Positions 17,573-28,339 of a stretch of 64,000 bases of DNA are shown here, piece by piece. The translations under genes and the position numbers were made by a program. The stretch spans positions 434,001 to 498,000 of the forward strand of contig CAWIIO010000006.1 of NCBI GenBank assembly GCA_963836265.1, written 5' to 3'. The notes beneath the pieces were generated by a model. That model was not told where the DNA came from. It ran no database searches and saw only the letters and a program-made list of their open reading frames with translations. The stretch is from CAIWHR01 sp963836265. Lineage in GTDB: Bacteria; Pseudomonadota; Gammaproteobacteria; Burkholderiales; Casimicrobiaceae. The first letter of the stretch is position 1. Each line of letters opens with the position of its first letter.

Positions 17573-19492
17573 TCAGTGCAGCGTCGCCATGTCGGGCCGG
17601 GCCTCAGCCTCGACGGGCTGCGCCCGCGCGGGCAACGGCAGTGTCAACACGACGGACGTGCCGCGTCCCGGCGTGGACAGCACGTCGAGCGCCGCGCCGA
17701 TCCGCTCGGCGCGCTCGGCCATGATCCGCAGCCCCACGTGGGTTTCATCGCCCGTTTCGCGCGGATCGACGAAACCCACACCGTTGTCGCGCACCTCGAA
17801 CCGCCATTGCGGCTGCTGCTGGATGTCCACCCAGACGCGCGTCGCCCGCGCGTGCTTGCGTACGTTGGACAACGCTTCCTGCACGATGTGCAGTACCTGG
17901 ACCTGCAGGTCGGGCGACAGCGGTATGCCATGGCCCTGCATCTGCATCTGCGCCTTGAGGCCGGTCTGGTGCTCGAACTTGCGCAGCGTGGTCAGCAGGG
18001 CCGGCTCGATGTCCTCGCTGTTGGTGCGCGTGCGGAAATGGACGAGCAATTCGCGCACGTCGCCGTAGCTCTCGCGGACGCCGGCATCGATCTCCGCAAG
18101 CACCCGCAGCATGCGTTGCTCGTCCCCGCTGCCGAGTGCATCGCGCATCAGCTGCACCTGGATCTTGAGGAACGCGAGCGACTGCGCGATCGAGTCGTGC
18201 AGCTCGCGCGCGATGAACGTGCGCTCCTGCGCGACCGCCGCTTCCCGTTCGAGCGCGTTCAGGCGGAGGTTCTCCATCGCGCCGGCCAGATGTGCGGTGA
18301 GTGCCTCCAGCAGCGACCGTTCGGCCGGCGTCAGCTCGATCTGCGCGTGAAAGAAGAGGTCGACCTCACCCATCAGGCGCTCGTGCAAGCGGACCGGAAT
18401 GGACACGAGGGTCGCGAACCCGGCGCGTGCGCAGTGCGGCAGCGCGGCCGGCGCCGTCGCCTCGATCGGAATGACGCGCGGCGCGTAGGGCTCGCTCATT
18501 GCACCGCAGCGGCATTCGCCCGCCCGCAGGCACTGCTCGCCCTCCGCCATCGATTGCGGCAGGCCTTCCGCCGCCAGCAGCAGGAAGCGCTCGTTCGACT
18601 CGTCGGACCAGCGCAGCGCGACGCCGTCGGCGCGCGCGACGCGCCCGACCCGCTGCGCAAAGCCGCTGGCCAATCCCTTGAGCGTGGTCGCCTTGGCCAC
18701 CAGCGTCGTCACGTCGTACAGCGCCTGCAGTCGCTCGCGCTTTTCCTCGAGCTCCGACGTCTTCTCGGCCACGCGAGCCTCGAGCCCGCGGTACATCGAC
18801 TGCAGGTGCTCGGCCATCCCATTGAAGCATTCGGCGAGCGTGCCGAACTCGTCGCTCGTGACCGGCTCCACGCGGGCACTGAAATCTCCGCTCTGGATCC
18901 GTTCCGTCGCCTGCTTCAGGCGCCCGACCGGCTCGAGCACGAACAGGTAGCCGGCGTAGAGGAGCACGCCGGCGCCGACGACCGCGAAGGCCATCATCGC
19001 CATCTGCAGCAGATGGAGCAGCGCCGTCCAGCGCACCATATTGCGCTCGATGCCGGCGACCAGCAGGTCGATGTCGGCGGCGAAAGCCACGACCTCGTTG
19101 CGCAATCTGGCCACGGAGTCCGGCCGCGCCGTCGTCCATTGGCGGCGAAATCCGTTCCAGTCCGTTTCGACCACGGCGAACCGCGCGCGCACCACGTCGT
19201 CCCACGGCACGAGCAGCGGACGCTCGAGGTCGCCGTGCCGCAGCAACGCGAGGCTGCGCTCGAACTCGGCAACTTGTTCCGGCAGCGCAGAGTCCTCGCC
19301 CGTGCCGACGGACAGCGAGAACCGGTACGCCTGCATGCGCATGCGCCCGGCTTCGTTGACGGCCGCCGCGCCGCCGTCGAGTTGCCAGGAAACCCACAGC
19401 GTCAGTGCGATCGACAGCAGCGCCAGCAGCAGGAAGGGCAGGCCGACCAGCGCAAGCTTGCCCCCCAGCCTCCGGTGTCGCGGATGGCTCAT
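17573..19492 (-). CDS. narX: Nitrate/nitrite sensor histidine kinase NarX
   Basis: Membrane sensor kinase for nitrate and nitrite, 639 residues. Order: N-terminal membrane helix (about 16-36), periplasmic four-helix sensor with the P-box-like NEAGRMRMQAYR (about 46-57), second helix (about 160-185), HAMP (about 186-240), coiled signalling helix, GAF-like central domain with the Cys-rich CLRAGECRCGAM, then HisKA_3 with phospho-acceptor His in FIARELHDSIAQSL and a GHKL ATPase with EALSNVRKHARA, DNGVGF and HVGLRIMAERA. It forms an operon with narL, 5 nt downstream. An FNR/DNR-like box ends 34 nt upstream of its start. Confidence 0.95.
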   Translation of the reverse strand: MSHPRHRRLGGKLALVGLPFLLLALLSIALTLWVSWQLDGGAAAVNEAGRMRMQAYRFSLSVGTGEDSALPEQVAEFERSLALLRHGDLERPLLVPWDDVVRARFAVVETDWNGFRRQWTTARPDSVARLRNEVVAFAADIDLLVAGIERNMVRWTALLHLLQMAMMAFAVVGAGVLLYAGYLFVLEPVGRLKQATERIQSGDFSARVEPVTSDEFGTLAECFNGMAEHLQSMYRGLEARVAEKTSELEEKRERLQALYDVTTLVAKATTLKGLASGFAQRVGRVARADGVALRWSDESNERFLLLAAEGLPQSMAEGEQCLRAGECRCGAMSEPYAPRVIPIEATAPAALPHCARAGFATLVSIPVRLHERLMGEVDLFFHAQIELTPAERSLLEALTAHLAGAMENLRLNALEREAAVAQERTFIARELHDSIAQSLAFLKIQVQLMRDALGSGDEQRMLRVLAEIDAGVRESYGDVRELLVHFRTRTNSEDIEPALLTTLRKFEHQTGLKAQMQMQGHGIPLSPDLQVQVLHIVQEALSNVRKHARATRVWVDIQQQPQWRFEVRDNGVGFVDPRETGDETHVGLRIMAERAERIGAALDVLSTPGRGTSVVLTLPLPARAQPVEAEARPDMATLH

Positions 19493-19525
19493 GTCGGCAA
19501 TCTACCCGGTGTCCGGTTGGCATGG

Positions 19526-19539
19526 TTGACCGACATCAA
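19526..19539 (-). promoter_or_regulatory. FNR/DNR-type box upstream of narXL
   Basis: TTGACCGACATCAA: one half site is perfect (ATCAA) and the other has C for T. Its centre is about 40 nt upstream of the narX ATG, so the true start of narX may lie slightly downstream, or the transcript leader is very short. The rest of the 251-nt spacer up to 19743 shows no gene. Confidence 0.5.
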
Positions 19540-19743
19540 GGTAGATCGAGTTGAAGCGCGAGACGCCGCGACGCTCGCCGGGGTGAAGCGGATCCCCGCG
19601 TCGAAACCGGTGGCCAGGTACAACGTGTACAACGAGGTCACGCGCGACGCGGGCACGAGTCACTAGCGTCTTGGGGGGGCCAAACTCGATTTTGCCAAGG
19701 CTGGAATTTCCAGGTCACGTGCCCTACCGAGCGAGCAGGACGC

Positions 19744-20391
19744 TCACGCGTGCTTGCGCAAAAAGACATGAGTCGCACGTTCGCCCGCGACGTACTTCGC
19801 GCATTCGTAGCCTAGGGCGCGCATATCGATGTCGTGCAGGAGTTGCTCGCCGGAACCGAGTAAAACAGGTCGGATGGCGAGATGCAGCTCGTCGATCAGG
19901 GCGGCGCGCAGATACTGCCGAATCGTGGATACGCCGCCGCCGAGACGGACGTCGCGGCCGCCCGCCGCTGCAGTGGCCTGTTCCAACGCGGCGCGGATGC
20001 CGCCGGTGACAAAACGAAACTCGCTGCCTCCCGCCATCCTGAGCGGCGCCCGCGGGTGGTGCGTCAGCACGAAGACGGGCGTGTGATACGGCGGGTCGTC
20101 GCCCCACCAGCCCTTCCAGCGGTCGTCCGGCCACGGACCCCGGACAGGCCCGAACATGTTGCGCCCGAGAATCCAGGCACCGATTCCGGCAAAGCCTTGC
20201 TCCGCAATTCCATTGTCGACCCCCGTCTCTCCATCATCGTGGCCGTGCATGCTCCGCCACACGCGCGTGTGGAAGAACCATTCCATCAACTCGGGGCCGT
20301 TGACGCCGAGCGGATGCTGCAGATCCTGGTTCGGCCCGGCCCCGTACCCATCGATGGAAATCGCGAAGCTTTGGACGCGGAGTTTCGACAC
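19744..20391 (-). CDS. RibD C-terminal / dihydrofolate-reductase-like protein
   Basis: A cytoplasmic NADPH-dependent reductase-like protein of 215 residues. Features are the N-terminal VQSFAISIDGYGAG strand, the loop GAWILGRNMFGPVRGPW, PVFVLTHHPRAPL and the nucleotide-site GGRDVRLGGGVSTIRQYL (about 143-161), ending with ELHLAIRPVLLGSGEQLL. These fit the RibD_C family, whose many members have no known substrate. It stands between narX and the Dnr-type regulator in the same direction but shows no functional link with denitrification. Confidence 0.82.
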   Translation of the reverse strand: MSKLRVQSFAISIDGYGAGPNQDLQHPLGVNGPELMEWFFHTRVWRSMHGHDDGETGVDNGIAEQGFAGIGAWILGRNMFGPVRGPWPDDRWKGWWGDDPPYHTPVFVLTHHPRAPLRMAGGSEFRFVTGGIRAALEQATAAAGGRDVRLGGGVSTIRQYLRAALIDELHLAIRPVLLGSGEQLLHDIDMRALGYECAKYVAGERATHVFLRKHA

Positions 20392-20456
20392 TACAATCCT
20401 CGCTGCCGATGGGGATAAAGACGTCGCGAGTGACGGAGTTATGCGTCAATCTACCC

Positions 20457-21149
20457 TCAGCCGGTGTGATTGCGCAGTTTCGCGACGTCCTTGATCACCA
20501 CGTCGCGGCCCTCGACCACGATCAGCCCGGCTTCGGCGAGCTCGTGCAGGATCCGCGAAAAATGCTCCGGCGTGAGATTCAGGCGCGAAGCGACGATTGC
20601 CTTCGACGTCGGCAGGGTCACCGAATAGGCCGCCGAGGCGCTCGCCTGCTCCTTGTCCTGGCGCAGCAGGTACCCGATCACGCGTTGCGTGCCCGATTGC
20701 AGCGAGTAGCTCTCCACGTCGCTGATGAGCCCGTGCAGACGCCTCGACAGTCCCGCCAGCATCCGCTTCGCGAAGCCGGGATCGTGCTCGAGTCCTTCGA
20801 ATACCGCTTGCTTCGCCACGTGAAGAACCAGCGAGTCGGCAAGGGCTTGCGCCATCACGACGTAGGGCTTTTCCATGAACATCAGCGCTTCGCCGAAGGA
20901 AAAGCCCGGGCCGACGATCTCGACCACCTTCTCGCTTCCCTGCGGCGTGACGAACGACAGTTTCACCTGGCCGTAGATCACGAGATGGAACCCCGTGCAC
21001 GGGTCGCCCTTGTTGAACAGGATTTCCCCGCGTGGCACGTGCAACTCGGTCGTCCCCGTGGCGATCCGGTCGATTTCGGCCGGCGCGAGCTCCTTGAACA
21101 GCGGCAGACTCGCGAGAAACGCCTGGGTCTTGATCTTCGGCGGCGGCAT
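20457..21149 (-). CDS. Crp/Fnr-family regulator, Dnr-like
   Basis: Transcription factor of 230 residues: cyclic-nucleotide-binding-like sensor domain (about 20-140, with GEILFNKGDPCTGFHLVIYG and PGFSFGEALMFM), dimer helix, then a Crp-type HTH with VASRLNLTPEHFSRILHELAEAG (about 186-208). The recognition helix E-SR pattern suits TTGAT half sites. The N-terminal Cys set of oxygen-sensing FNR is absent (only one Cys, in NKGDPC), which places it with Dnr/NnrR-type proteins that sense NO through haem. It is the only regulator of this family in the window and the obvious candidate for the TTGAT-N4-ATCAA boxes seen at 2.4, 3.7, 19.5, 43.1, 49.6, 49.7 and 54.8 kb. Specific targets are inferred. Confidence 0.88.
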   Translation of the reverse strand: MPPPKIKTQAFLASLPLFKELAPAEIDRIATGTTELHVPRGEILFNKGDPCTGFHLVIYGQVKLSFVTPQGSEKVVEIVGPGFSFGEALMFMEKPYVVMAQALADSLVLHVAKQAVFEGLEHDPGFAKRMLAGLSRRLHGLISDVESYSLQSGTQRVIGYLLRQDKEQASASAAYSVTLPTSKAIVASRLNLTPEHFSRILHELAEAGLIVVEGRDVVIKDVAKLRNHTG

Positions 21150-21294
21150 GACGCGGCATCTTTCAGGCGGCGGCTAGCGTATCACAGGCGGGCGAGGCCC
21201 GAGTTTTCGCAGCGGCCGCGCAAGGTCCAGTTGCGCGGAACGTCGCGGCAGGGGATCATGACGGGTTCCGACGCTGCAACCCGCGAATCCGGCC

Positions 21295-21987
21295 ATGAGC
21301 GACCCCCGCGCCCTCGACGAACCGCTGACCGATGCCGAGCTCGACGAGCTCGAGGCGTTTCTCGCGTCCGACGCCGTGCCACAGGACTGCATGGACCTCG
21401 AAATGCTCGACGGCTATCTGACGGCGATCGTGTCGGGCCCGGATCTGATCCAGCCTTCGGAGTGGCTCCCGCAGGTGTGGAGCGAAGGCAGCAAGAGCGC
21501 CGCGCCCGCATTCATCGACAACGACCAGGCGCAACGAATCATGGGGCTCGTCCTGCGGCATTTTGTCGGCATCCAGCGCACGCTGGCCGAGTCGCCGACG
21601 CGCTTTCGGCCGCTGCTCTACATGCCCGACGAAAAGGCGGCCAAGAGCGAGCGGGCGCCGGCCGAGGCCACCGCGTGGTGCGAGGGCTACATGTCCGGCG
21701 TGAAGCTCCGCGACGACGAGTGGCAGCCGCTGTACGACGCACAGGATGCACGCGACTGGATCTTTCCGATCGAGGCGCTGGCGTTCGGCGACCGCGACGA
21801 CGACTTCACCGAATGGGTCGACAGCGACGAAAAGAGAAGCGAGCTGATCGACGAGCTGCCGGTCGCCGCGGTGCTGATCTATCGCTTCTGGCAGGGGCGG
21901 CGCGAAGCAACGCAGGGGCGCGGCAGCGGCACCCGCCGCAGCGTGCTCGCCGACGCCACCCGCAAGTCGCGGCAGCGTCTACACTGA
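21295..21987 (+). CDS. UPF0149 (YecA/YgfB) family protein
   Basis: A 230-residue acidic, cytoplasmic protein of unknown biochemical role. The family pattern is present: LTDAELDELEAFL at 10-22, CMDLEMLDGYLTAIVSGPDLI at about 32-52, RPLLYMPD and WCEGYMSGVKLRDDEW at about 124-139. No SEC-C metal-binding motif is seen at the C-terminus; instead a basic tail (GRGSGTRRSVLADATRKSR). It is divergent from the Dnr-like gene and its end overlaps the nqrM stop by 9 nt on the opposite strand. No link to respiration is evident. Confidence 0.85.
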   Translation: MSDPRALDEPLTDAELDELEAFLASDAVPQDCMDLEMLDGYLTAIVSGPDLIQPSEWLPQVWSEGSKSAAPAFIDNDQAQRIMGLVLRHFVGIQRTLAESPTRFRPLLYMPDEKAAKSERAPAEATAWCEGYMSGVKLRDDEWQPLYDAQDARDWIFPIEALAFGDRDDDFTEWVDSDEKRSELIDELPVAAVLIYRFWQGRREATQGRGSGTRRSVLADATRKSRQRLH

Positions 21988-22182
21988 GCCTGGATTCCGC
22001 TGCCGGTTCGGGCAGCCCGCGCAAGAGAGGCTCTTTCCGTCGGGGCCGGTGACGCCGGGTCCCCCACACGAGCCGCGCAGGCACGGCCGGCGAAATATCA
22101 CGCCGATGGCCATCGCCAGCACCCCGGCGCCGATCAGTGCCAGCACGACGACGAAGACCATGACCAGGGTCGACAAGTTCAT
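21979..22182 (-). CDS. nqrM: Na+-NQR maturation protein NqrM
   Basis: A 67-residue membrane protein with one helix (about 5-29) followed by a Cys-rich tail: RRPCLRGSCGG and LSCAGCPNR give four Cys in two pairs, the NqrM (DUF539) pattern. NqrM is needed to place the iron centre between NqrD and NqrE. It is the last gene of the nqr-CBS-apbE run, 8 nt after apbE, and the only gene of that run with an unbroken frame. It overlaps the convergent UPF0149 gene by 9 nt. Confidence 0.88.
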   Translation of the reverse strand: MNLSTLVMVFVVVLALIGAGVLAMAIGVIFRRPCLRGSCGGPGVTGPDGKSLSCAGCPNRQRNPGSV

Positions 22183-22190
22183 CGTTGTGC

Positions 22191-23254
<1,064 letters not shown>

Positions 23255-23295
23255 GGCGAACCTCCTGTGGGGCGATGAGAGAGCAGTGGGTCGGG

Positions 23296-23768
23296 TCATG
23301 GCGCTGCTGCGCTTCCTGGTGGCGGCAGCGGCGCGGACGCGTAGCGAACCGCGGCCTCGAATCGGCCTTCGCCGTGGCGGATCATCTGGGTGACCAGGTC
23401 GCGCATCGAGATGAGGCCGTGCACGCGCGGGCCGTCGATCACCAGCAGGTGGCGAAAGCGCAGCACGTGCATCAGCGCGAGCGCGGCCTCGATCGACGTG
23501 CCGGGCGACACGAAGCGGACGTCGCGCGTCATCACGAGCGAGATCGGCGTCGTCTTCGGGTCGCGGCCCGGCTGGACGACGCGGGTGAGCAGGTCGCGCT
23601 CGGAAAAGATGCCCGCGACGAGGTTGTCCTCGGACATGACCATCACGGCGCCGACCTCGCGCGCGCCCATCACGTCCACCGCCTCGGCGACCGTCGCCGC
23701 CGCCGGCACCGAAATCAGCTCGTCGCTCCCGCGTCGCGCACCACCGCTTCAACGGTTTGCTGCATCAT
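23296..23768 (-). pseudogene. CBS-domain pair protein, frame broken near start
   Basis: Two CBS domains, usually adenine-nucleotide sensors: VAEAVDVMGAREVGAVMVM...GIFSERDLLTRVV and TTPISLVMTRDVRFVSPGTS...RFRHLLVIDGPRVHGLISMRDL. The main open frame starts at 23709, but the natural beginning MMQQTVEAVVRDAG at 23768 lies in another frame, joined by a break near 23,725. It sits between nqrF and apbE, so it probably belongs to the same transcript; a role in adjusting Na+-NQR or its assembly is only a guess. Confidence 0.7.
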
Positions 23769-23810
23769 GCCGCGTCCTTTCGATTTCCCTTTCCATCTTC
23801 GCCGCCGCCG

Positions 23811-25037
23811 TCAGCCGAAATCGTCGAGCATGATGTTCTCGCGCTCGACGCCCGAGATTCAGCAGCATCGCGATCACCGCCTTGTTCATGACGCCCGGAC
23901 CGCACATGTAGTACTCGACGTCCTCGGGAGCCGGATGGTCCCTGAGATACTGGTCGTGCAGCACGTTGTGGATGAAGCCGGTCGGACCCGTCCAGTTGTC
24001 CTCGGGCAGCGGTTCGGACAGCGCGAGGTGCCAGCTGAAATTCGGGTGCTCGCGCGGCGAGCGCGTCGAACTCGTCGCCGTAGAACGCCTCGCGCAGGCT
24101 GCGCGCGCCGTACCAGAACGTCATCTTGCGCCTGGTGTGCAGGCGCTTCAACTGGTCGAAGATGTGCGAGCGCATCGGCGCCATGCCCGCACCGCCGCCG
24201 ATGAAGCACATCTCCTTGTCGGTCTCGCGCGCGAAGAACTCGCCGAACGGTCCCGACACCGTCACGGCGTCGCCCGGCTTCAGGTTGAAGATCCAGGAGC
24301 TCATGATCCCAGGCGGGATGTCCTCGCGATAGCCGGGCGGGAAGGCGATGCGGATCGTGAAGAGCAGGATGCCCTTCTCGAGCGGGTAGTTCGCCATCGA
24401 GTACGCGCGCTCGACCGGCATCGGCACGACCGACCGGAAGCGCCACAGGTCGAAGCGGTCCCAGTCGTCGCGGAACGGCGGCTCGATGTCGAAGCTGCGG
24501 AACTCGAGTACGTGGGCCGGACATTCGATCTGCACGTAGCCGCCGGCGCGGAACGGCACTTCCTCGCCTTCGGGCAGCGCGAGCTTCAGCTCCTTGATGA
24601 AGGTCGCGACGTTGCGGTTCGAGATCACGCGGCATGTCCACTTGCGGACGTCGAAGATCTCCGGCGCGATCTCGATCTTCATGTCGCGCTTGACCTTCAC
24701 CTGGCAGGCGAGACGGTGGCCGCGCCTCGCCTCGCCGCGCGAGATGTAGCCGGTCTCGGTCGGCAGCAGCTCGCCGCCGCCTTCGCGGACGACGACCTCG
24801 CAGACGCCGCACGCGCCCTTGCCGCCGCAGGCCGAGGGAACGAAGATGCCCGCGTTGGCGAGCGTGCCGAGCAGCGTGTCGCCGGCGGCGACCTTGAGCG
24901 TCTTCTCCGGATCGTCGTTGATCACGATCGCGACGTCGCCGGTCGCGACGAGCTTGCGCTTGGCGGACGAGCAGGACCGCCACCAGCAGCAGGATCACGC
25001 CGGTGAACATCGCGACGCCGAGGACGATTTCGGTCAT
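23811..25037 (-). pseudogene. nqrF: Na+-NQR subunit F, frameshifted
   Basis: NADH-oxidising subunit. N-terminal helix MTEIVLGVAMFTGVILLLVA, then a [2Fe-2S] ferredoxin domain with CGGKGACGVC and a later Cys (HRLACQV), an FAD-binding domain with ERAYSMANYP, and an NAD-binding domain with FIGGGAGMAPMRSHIFDQL and YYMCGPGVMNKAV; it ends LDDFG. Breaks near 24,965 (after LLVRQ), 24,052 and 23,851 put these in different frames; each is explained by one extra G or C. The start is 16 nt after the nqrE stop. Confidence 0.85.
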
Positions 25038-25053
25038 GGCCCGCGCCTGCCCG

Positions 25054-25669
25054 TCACAGCTGGATGCCCGAGAACATCATGAATGCCACCGACATCAGTC
25101 CGGCGGTCACGAACGTGATGCCGAGGCCCTTCAGGCCGGCCGGGACGTTCGAATAGCGGAGCTTCTCGCGGATCGCGGCCATCGCCGACGATCGCGATGG
25201 CCCAGCCCAGTCCCGAGCCGACGCCGTAGACGACGCTCTCGGCGAACGTGTAGTCGCGCTCCTGCATGAAGAGCGACCCGCCGAGGATCACGCAGTTGAC
25301 GGCGATCAGCGGCAGGAACACGCCCAGCGTCGTGTAGAGCCCCGGCGCGAAGCGATCCACCGCCATCTCGACGATCTGCACCGTGGCGGCGATCGTGCTG
25401 ATGAACAGGATGAATGACAGGAAACTCAGGTCGACGCCGGCGAGCGCGGGCGAGATCCAGCCGAGCGCGCCTTCGGCCAGCAGGTAGTGCAGGAGCAGGT
25501 TGTTGAGCGGCACGGTCAGCGCCTGCACGAAGACGACGGCGACGCCCAGCCCAAGCGCCGTCTCGACCTTCTTCGAGCAGGCAAGGAACGAGCACATGCC
25601 GAGGAAGAAGGCGAGCGCCATGTTCTCGAGGAACACGGACTTCACGAGCAGGTTGGCGTAGTGTTCCAT
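25054..25669 (-). pseudogene. nqrE: Na+-NQR subunit E, one frameshift
   Basis: Integral membrane subunit of the Na+ pump, six helices, sharing the iron centre with NqrD. MEHYANLLVKSVFLENMALA and GMCSFLACSKKVETALG carry the conserved Cys-containing segment. The frame is intact to GLGWAIAIV; one extra C near 25,185 then shifts the last ~40 codons, which in the correct frame read AMAAIREKLRYSNVP and end at TGA 25056-25054. The start is 11 nt after the nqrD stop. Confidence 0.85.
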
Positions 25670-25680
25670 ATGGCCCTCCG

Positions 25681-26328
25681 TCAATCCTCTTCCTGCAGCG
25701 CGGGCTTCCACGTGCGCAGCGCCCAGACCAGGAGCGCGATCAGGAACAGCGCCTGAAGGCGCGAGCAGCATCAGGCCGTTGCCCACGTACCAGCCGCCAT
25801 CCTTCGACGAGCGGCAGCACAGCGTAGCCGAAGACCTTCCCGGCGCCGAAGAGCTCGCGGACAAAGCGCGACCAGCATCAGCACCAGCCCGTAGCCGAGG
25901 CCGTTGCCGACGCCGTCGAGGAACGACGCCCACGGCGGGTTCTGCATCGCGTAGCCCTCGGCGCGCCCCATGACGATGCAGTTGGTGATGATGAGGCCGA
26001 CGAACACCGAGAGCTCGAGCGAAAGCTCGAACAGGTAGGCCTTCAGGACCTGGTCGACGACGATCACCAGCGAGGCGATGATCGCCAGCTGCACGATGAT
26101 GCGGATGCTGTTCGGGATCCAGTTGCGCACGATGCTGACGGCGAGGCTCGCGCACGCGGCGACGATGGTGACGCCGACGCCCATCACCAGCGCCTTGTCG
26201 AGTCGCGTCGTCACCGCGAGCGCGGAGCAGATGCCGAGCACCTGCACGCCGATCGGGTTGTTGACGATGACGGGCGCAACGAGTGCGGTGCGCTCCGTCT
26301 TGCCGAAAATTCCGGTCGCTGCAGTCAT
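25681..26328 (-). pseudogene. nqrD: Na+-NQR subunit D, frameshifted
   Basis: Integral membrane partner of NqrE. Intact from MTAATGIFGKTERTALVAP through ELSVFVGLIITNCIVMGRAEG to NGLGYGLVLMLVAL. After that, single-base insertions near 25,864, 25,801 and 25,752 each shift the frame; the pieces still read as KVFGYAVLPLVE, DGGWYVGNGLMLLAPS and LFLIALLVWALRTWKPALQEED. Start ATG overlaps the nqrC stop. Confidence 0.85.
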
Positions 26329-27117
26329 GGGGTTGCTCCTTGCCGGAACTTGCGCAGGAACGGTCGGAAGCCGTTTTCGCCGAGCCAGAACGCCATCATC
26401 CGGGAAATGCCGTTGCTGGTGATCGTCGCGCCCGAGAGCCCGTCGACGCGGTACGGGTCCTTTTCCGGCGGTCCGGCACTTCCCTTGATCACGGCGATCC
26501 GCGGTTCCCAGCTCTCATCGTAGATCTTGCGCCCGCGCCAGTGTGCCTGCCACTTCGGATTGGCCGACTCTCCGCCCAGGCCCGGGCGTCTCTTTCTGAT
26601 CGTAGAAGGTGAGGCCGCGGATCGTGTTGCCGTCGCGGTCGATGGCGAGAAAGCCGTACAGCGTGCCCCACATGCCGACCCCCTCGACCGGGATCACCAC
26701 TTGCTCGATCCGATCGCCATCCATCACGAAATAGACGGCGGCGTAGGTTGGCAGCCGCGAGATCTGTGCGGCGTTGGGCGGTGCCGGACGGCTCATCTGC
26801 GGGTCGTTGCGGGCGTGCCGCTGGTCATAGCTCTTCTCGTCGATCTTTCCGGGTGGCAGGAGGTCGCCCGTCGCGAGGTCGACCAGCCGTACCTTGATGC
26901 GCGCGTCGAAGATCCGCAAGAGCTCTTCGTCCGAGAGCTTTTCGTCCGGGCCGACGATGCCCGCGGCCAGCAGCACGTTCTTCTGCTGATAGAGCCGGGC
27001 ATTGATCTGCTGCCGGTCCCTGAGGGCGACCGCCGATACGGCGACCAGCAGCGCGCAGACGACGCAGACCGCCGTCGCGAACAGTATCGTGTAGCGGGTG
27101 GAATCAGTCCGCGGCAC
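26325..27117 (-). pseudogene. nqrC: Na+-NQR subunit C, one frameshift
   Basis: FMN-carrying subunit with an N-terminal anchor (about 9-31) and a periplasmic domain. The frame is intact to LTFYDQKETPG; an extra G or C near 26,581 shifts it. In the restored frame the sequence gives the covalent-FMN motif DGLSGATITSNG (flavin on Thr of SGAT), then MMAFWLGENGFRPFL to the stop, which overlaps the nqrD ATG. The gene begins inside the end of nqrB (14-nt overlap). Confidence 0.85.
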
Positions 27118-28332
27118 GGCGCTTCTGCCTCCGGCGGATGTTCGCCCTGACGAGGAACCAGTCGATCAACGGGCGCGACGACGTTCATGAACAGGATCAC
27201 CAGCATCATCGCCTCGGGATAGGCGGGATTGACGGTGCGCACCAGCACGACCAGCGAGCCCGATCAGCCCGCCGTAGATCCACTTGCCGCGCTCGGTGAA
27301 GGGCGAGGTCACCGGATCGGTTGCCATGAACACCGTGCCGAACGCCCATCCCCCGGCAACCATGTGCCACCAGAACGGAATCGCGAAATACGGGTGCGCC
27401 GGGGTCGCCAGCGCGTTGAAGAAGAGCGACATCGCAATGGTGCCGCCGGCCACGCCGGCCATCGTTCGCCACGAGCCGATCCCGGTGCCGATCAGGATCA
27501 CGGCGCCGATCAGACACGCGAGCGCCGAGGTCTCGCCCATCGAGCCCGGCTCGAGCCCGAGGAACGCCGTCGTCCACGAGTACGGGAGGTCGGCGAGCGG
27601 GCCTCGCCAGGTGCCGCATCTGCGCGAGCAGCGTCGCCCCCGAAAATCCGTCGACGGCGAAGCCCGGCGGCACCGCCGTCCACACCTTGTCGCCGGAGAT
27701 GTCGGCTGGATACGCGAAGAACAGGAACGCTCGCGCGGCGAGCGCCGGGTTGACGAAGTTCATCCCGGTGCCGCCGAACACCTCCTTCGCGATGACGACG
27801 CCGAAAGTGATGCCGAGCGCGGCCTGCCACAGCGGCGTGGTCGGCGGCAGGATCAGCGGAAACAGGATCCCGGTGACGAAAAACCCTTCGTTGACCTCGA
27901 GCTTGCGCACGACGGCGAACAGCACTTCCCAGGAGAGCCCCACGACCATCGTCACGATGTAGAGCGGCAGGAAGTAGAGCGCGCCGTGGACGATGCGGCC
28001 GTCGACGCTGTCCGGCGAGTAGCCGACGCCCAGCGCACGGATCACGTCGTGCCGCCATCCCGGCAGCGCCGCAACGCGCGCAGGATCGAGCGCGAGATTC
28101 GCCTGCAGCCCGGTGTTGTACAGCGCCATCAACACGCACGGCAGCGCGGCGATCACGACGAGGAACATCATCCGCTTGAGATCCAGCGCGTCGCGCACGT
28201 GCGCACCGGAGCGGGTGACCGCGGATGGCGTGTAGAAGAACGTGTCGGCCGCTTCCCAGAACGGAAGAGGCGCTCGAGCCGGGCCCCCTTTTCGAAATGC
28301 CTGCCGATGCGGTCGAGGAATGCGCGAAGCAT
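27104..28332 (-). pseudogene. nqrB: Na+-NQR subunit B, frameshifted
   Basis: Membrane subunit with covalent FMN and riboflavin. N-terminus MLRAFLDRIGRHFEKGARLE, a break near 28,262 (the only clear deletion in the run), then VRDALDLKRMMFLVVIAAL and KEVFGGTGMNFVNPALAARAF. The covalent-FMN motif DGFSGATLLAQ is intact. Further single-base insertions near 27,600, 27,256 and 27,172 shift the frame; restored segments include MSLFFNALATPAHPYFAI and a C-terminus IDWFLVRANIRRR. It starts 7 nt after the nqrA stop. Confidence 0.85.
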
Positions 28333-28339
28333 GGCTGGA

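Noticed and set aside
19540..19666. Plus-strand frame reading TDIKVDRVEARDAATLAGV as a possible gene remnant
   Set aside because: Short, no start or neighbour support, and no recognisable family.
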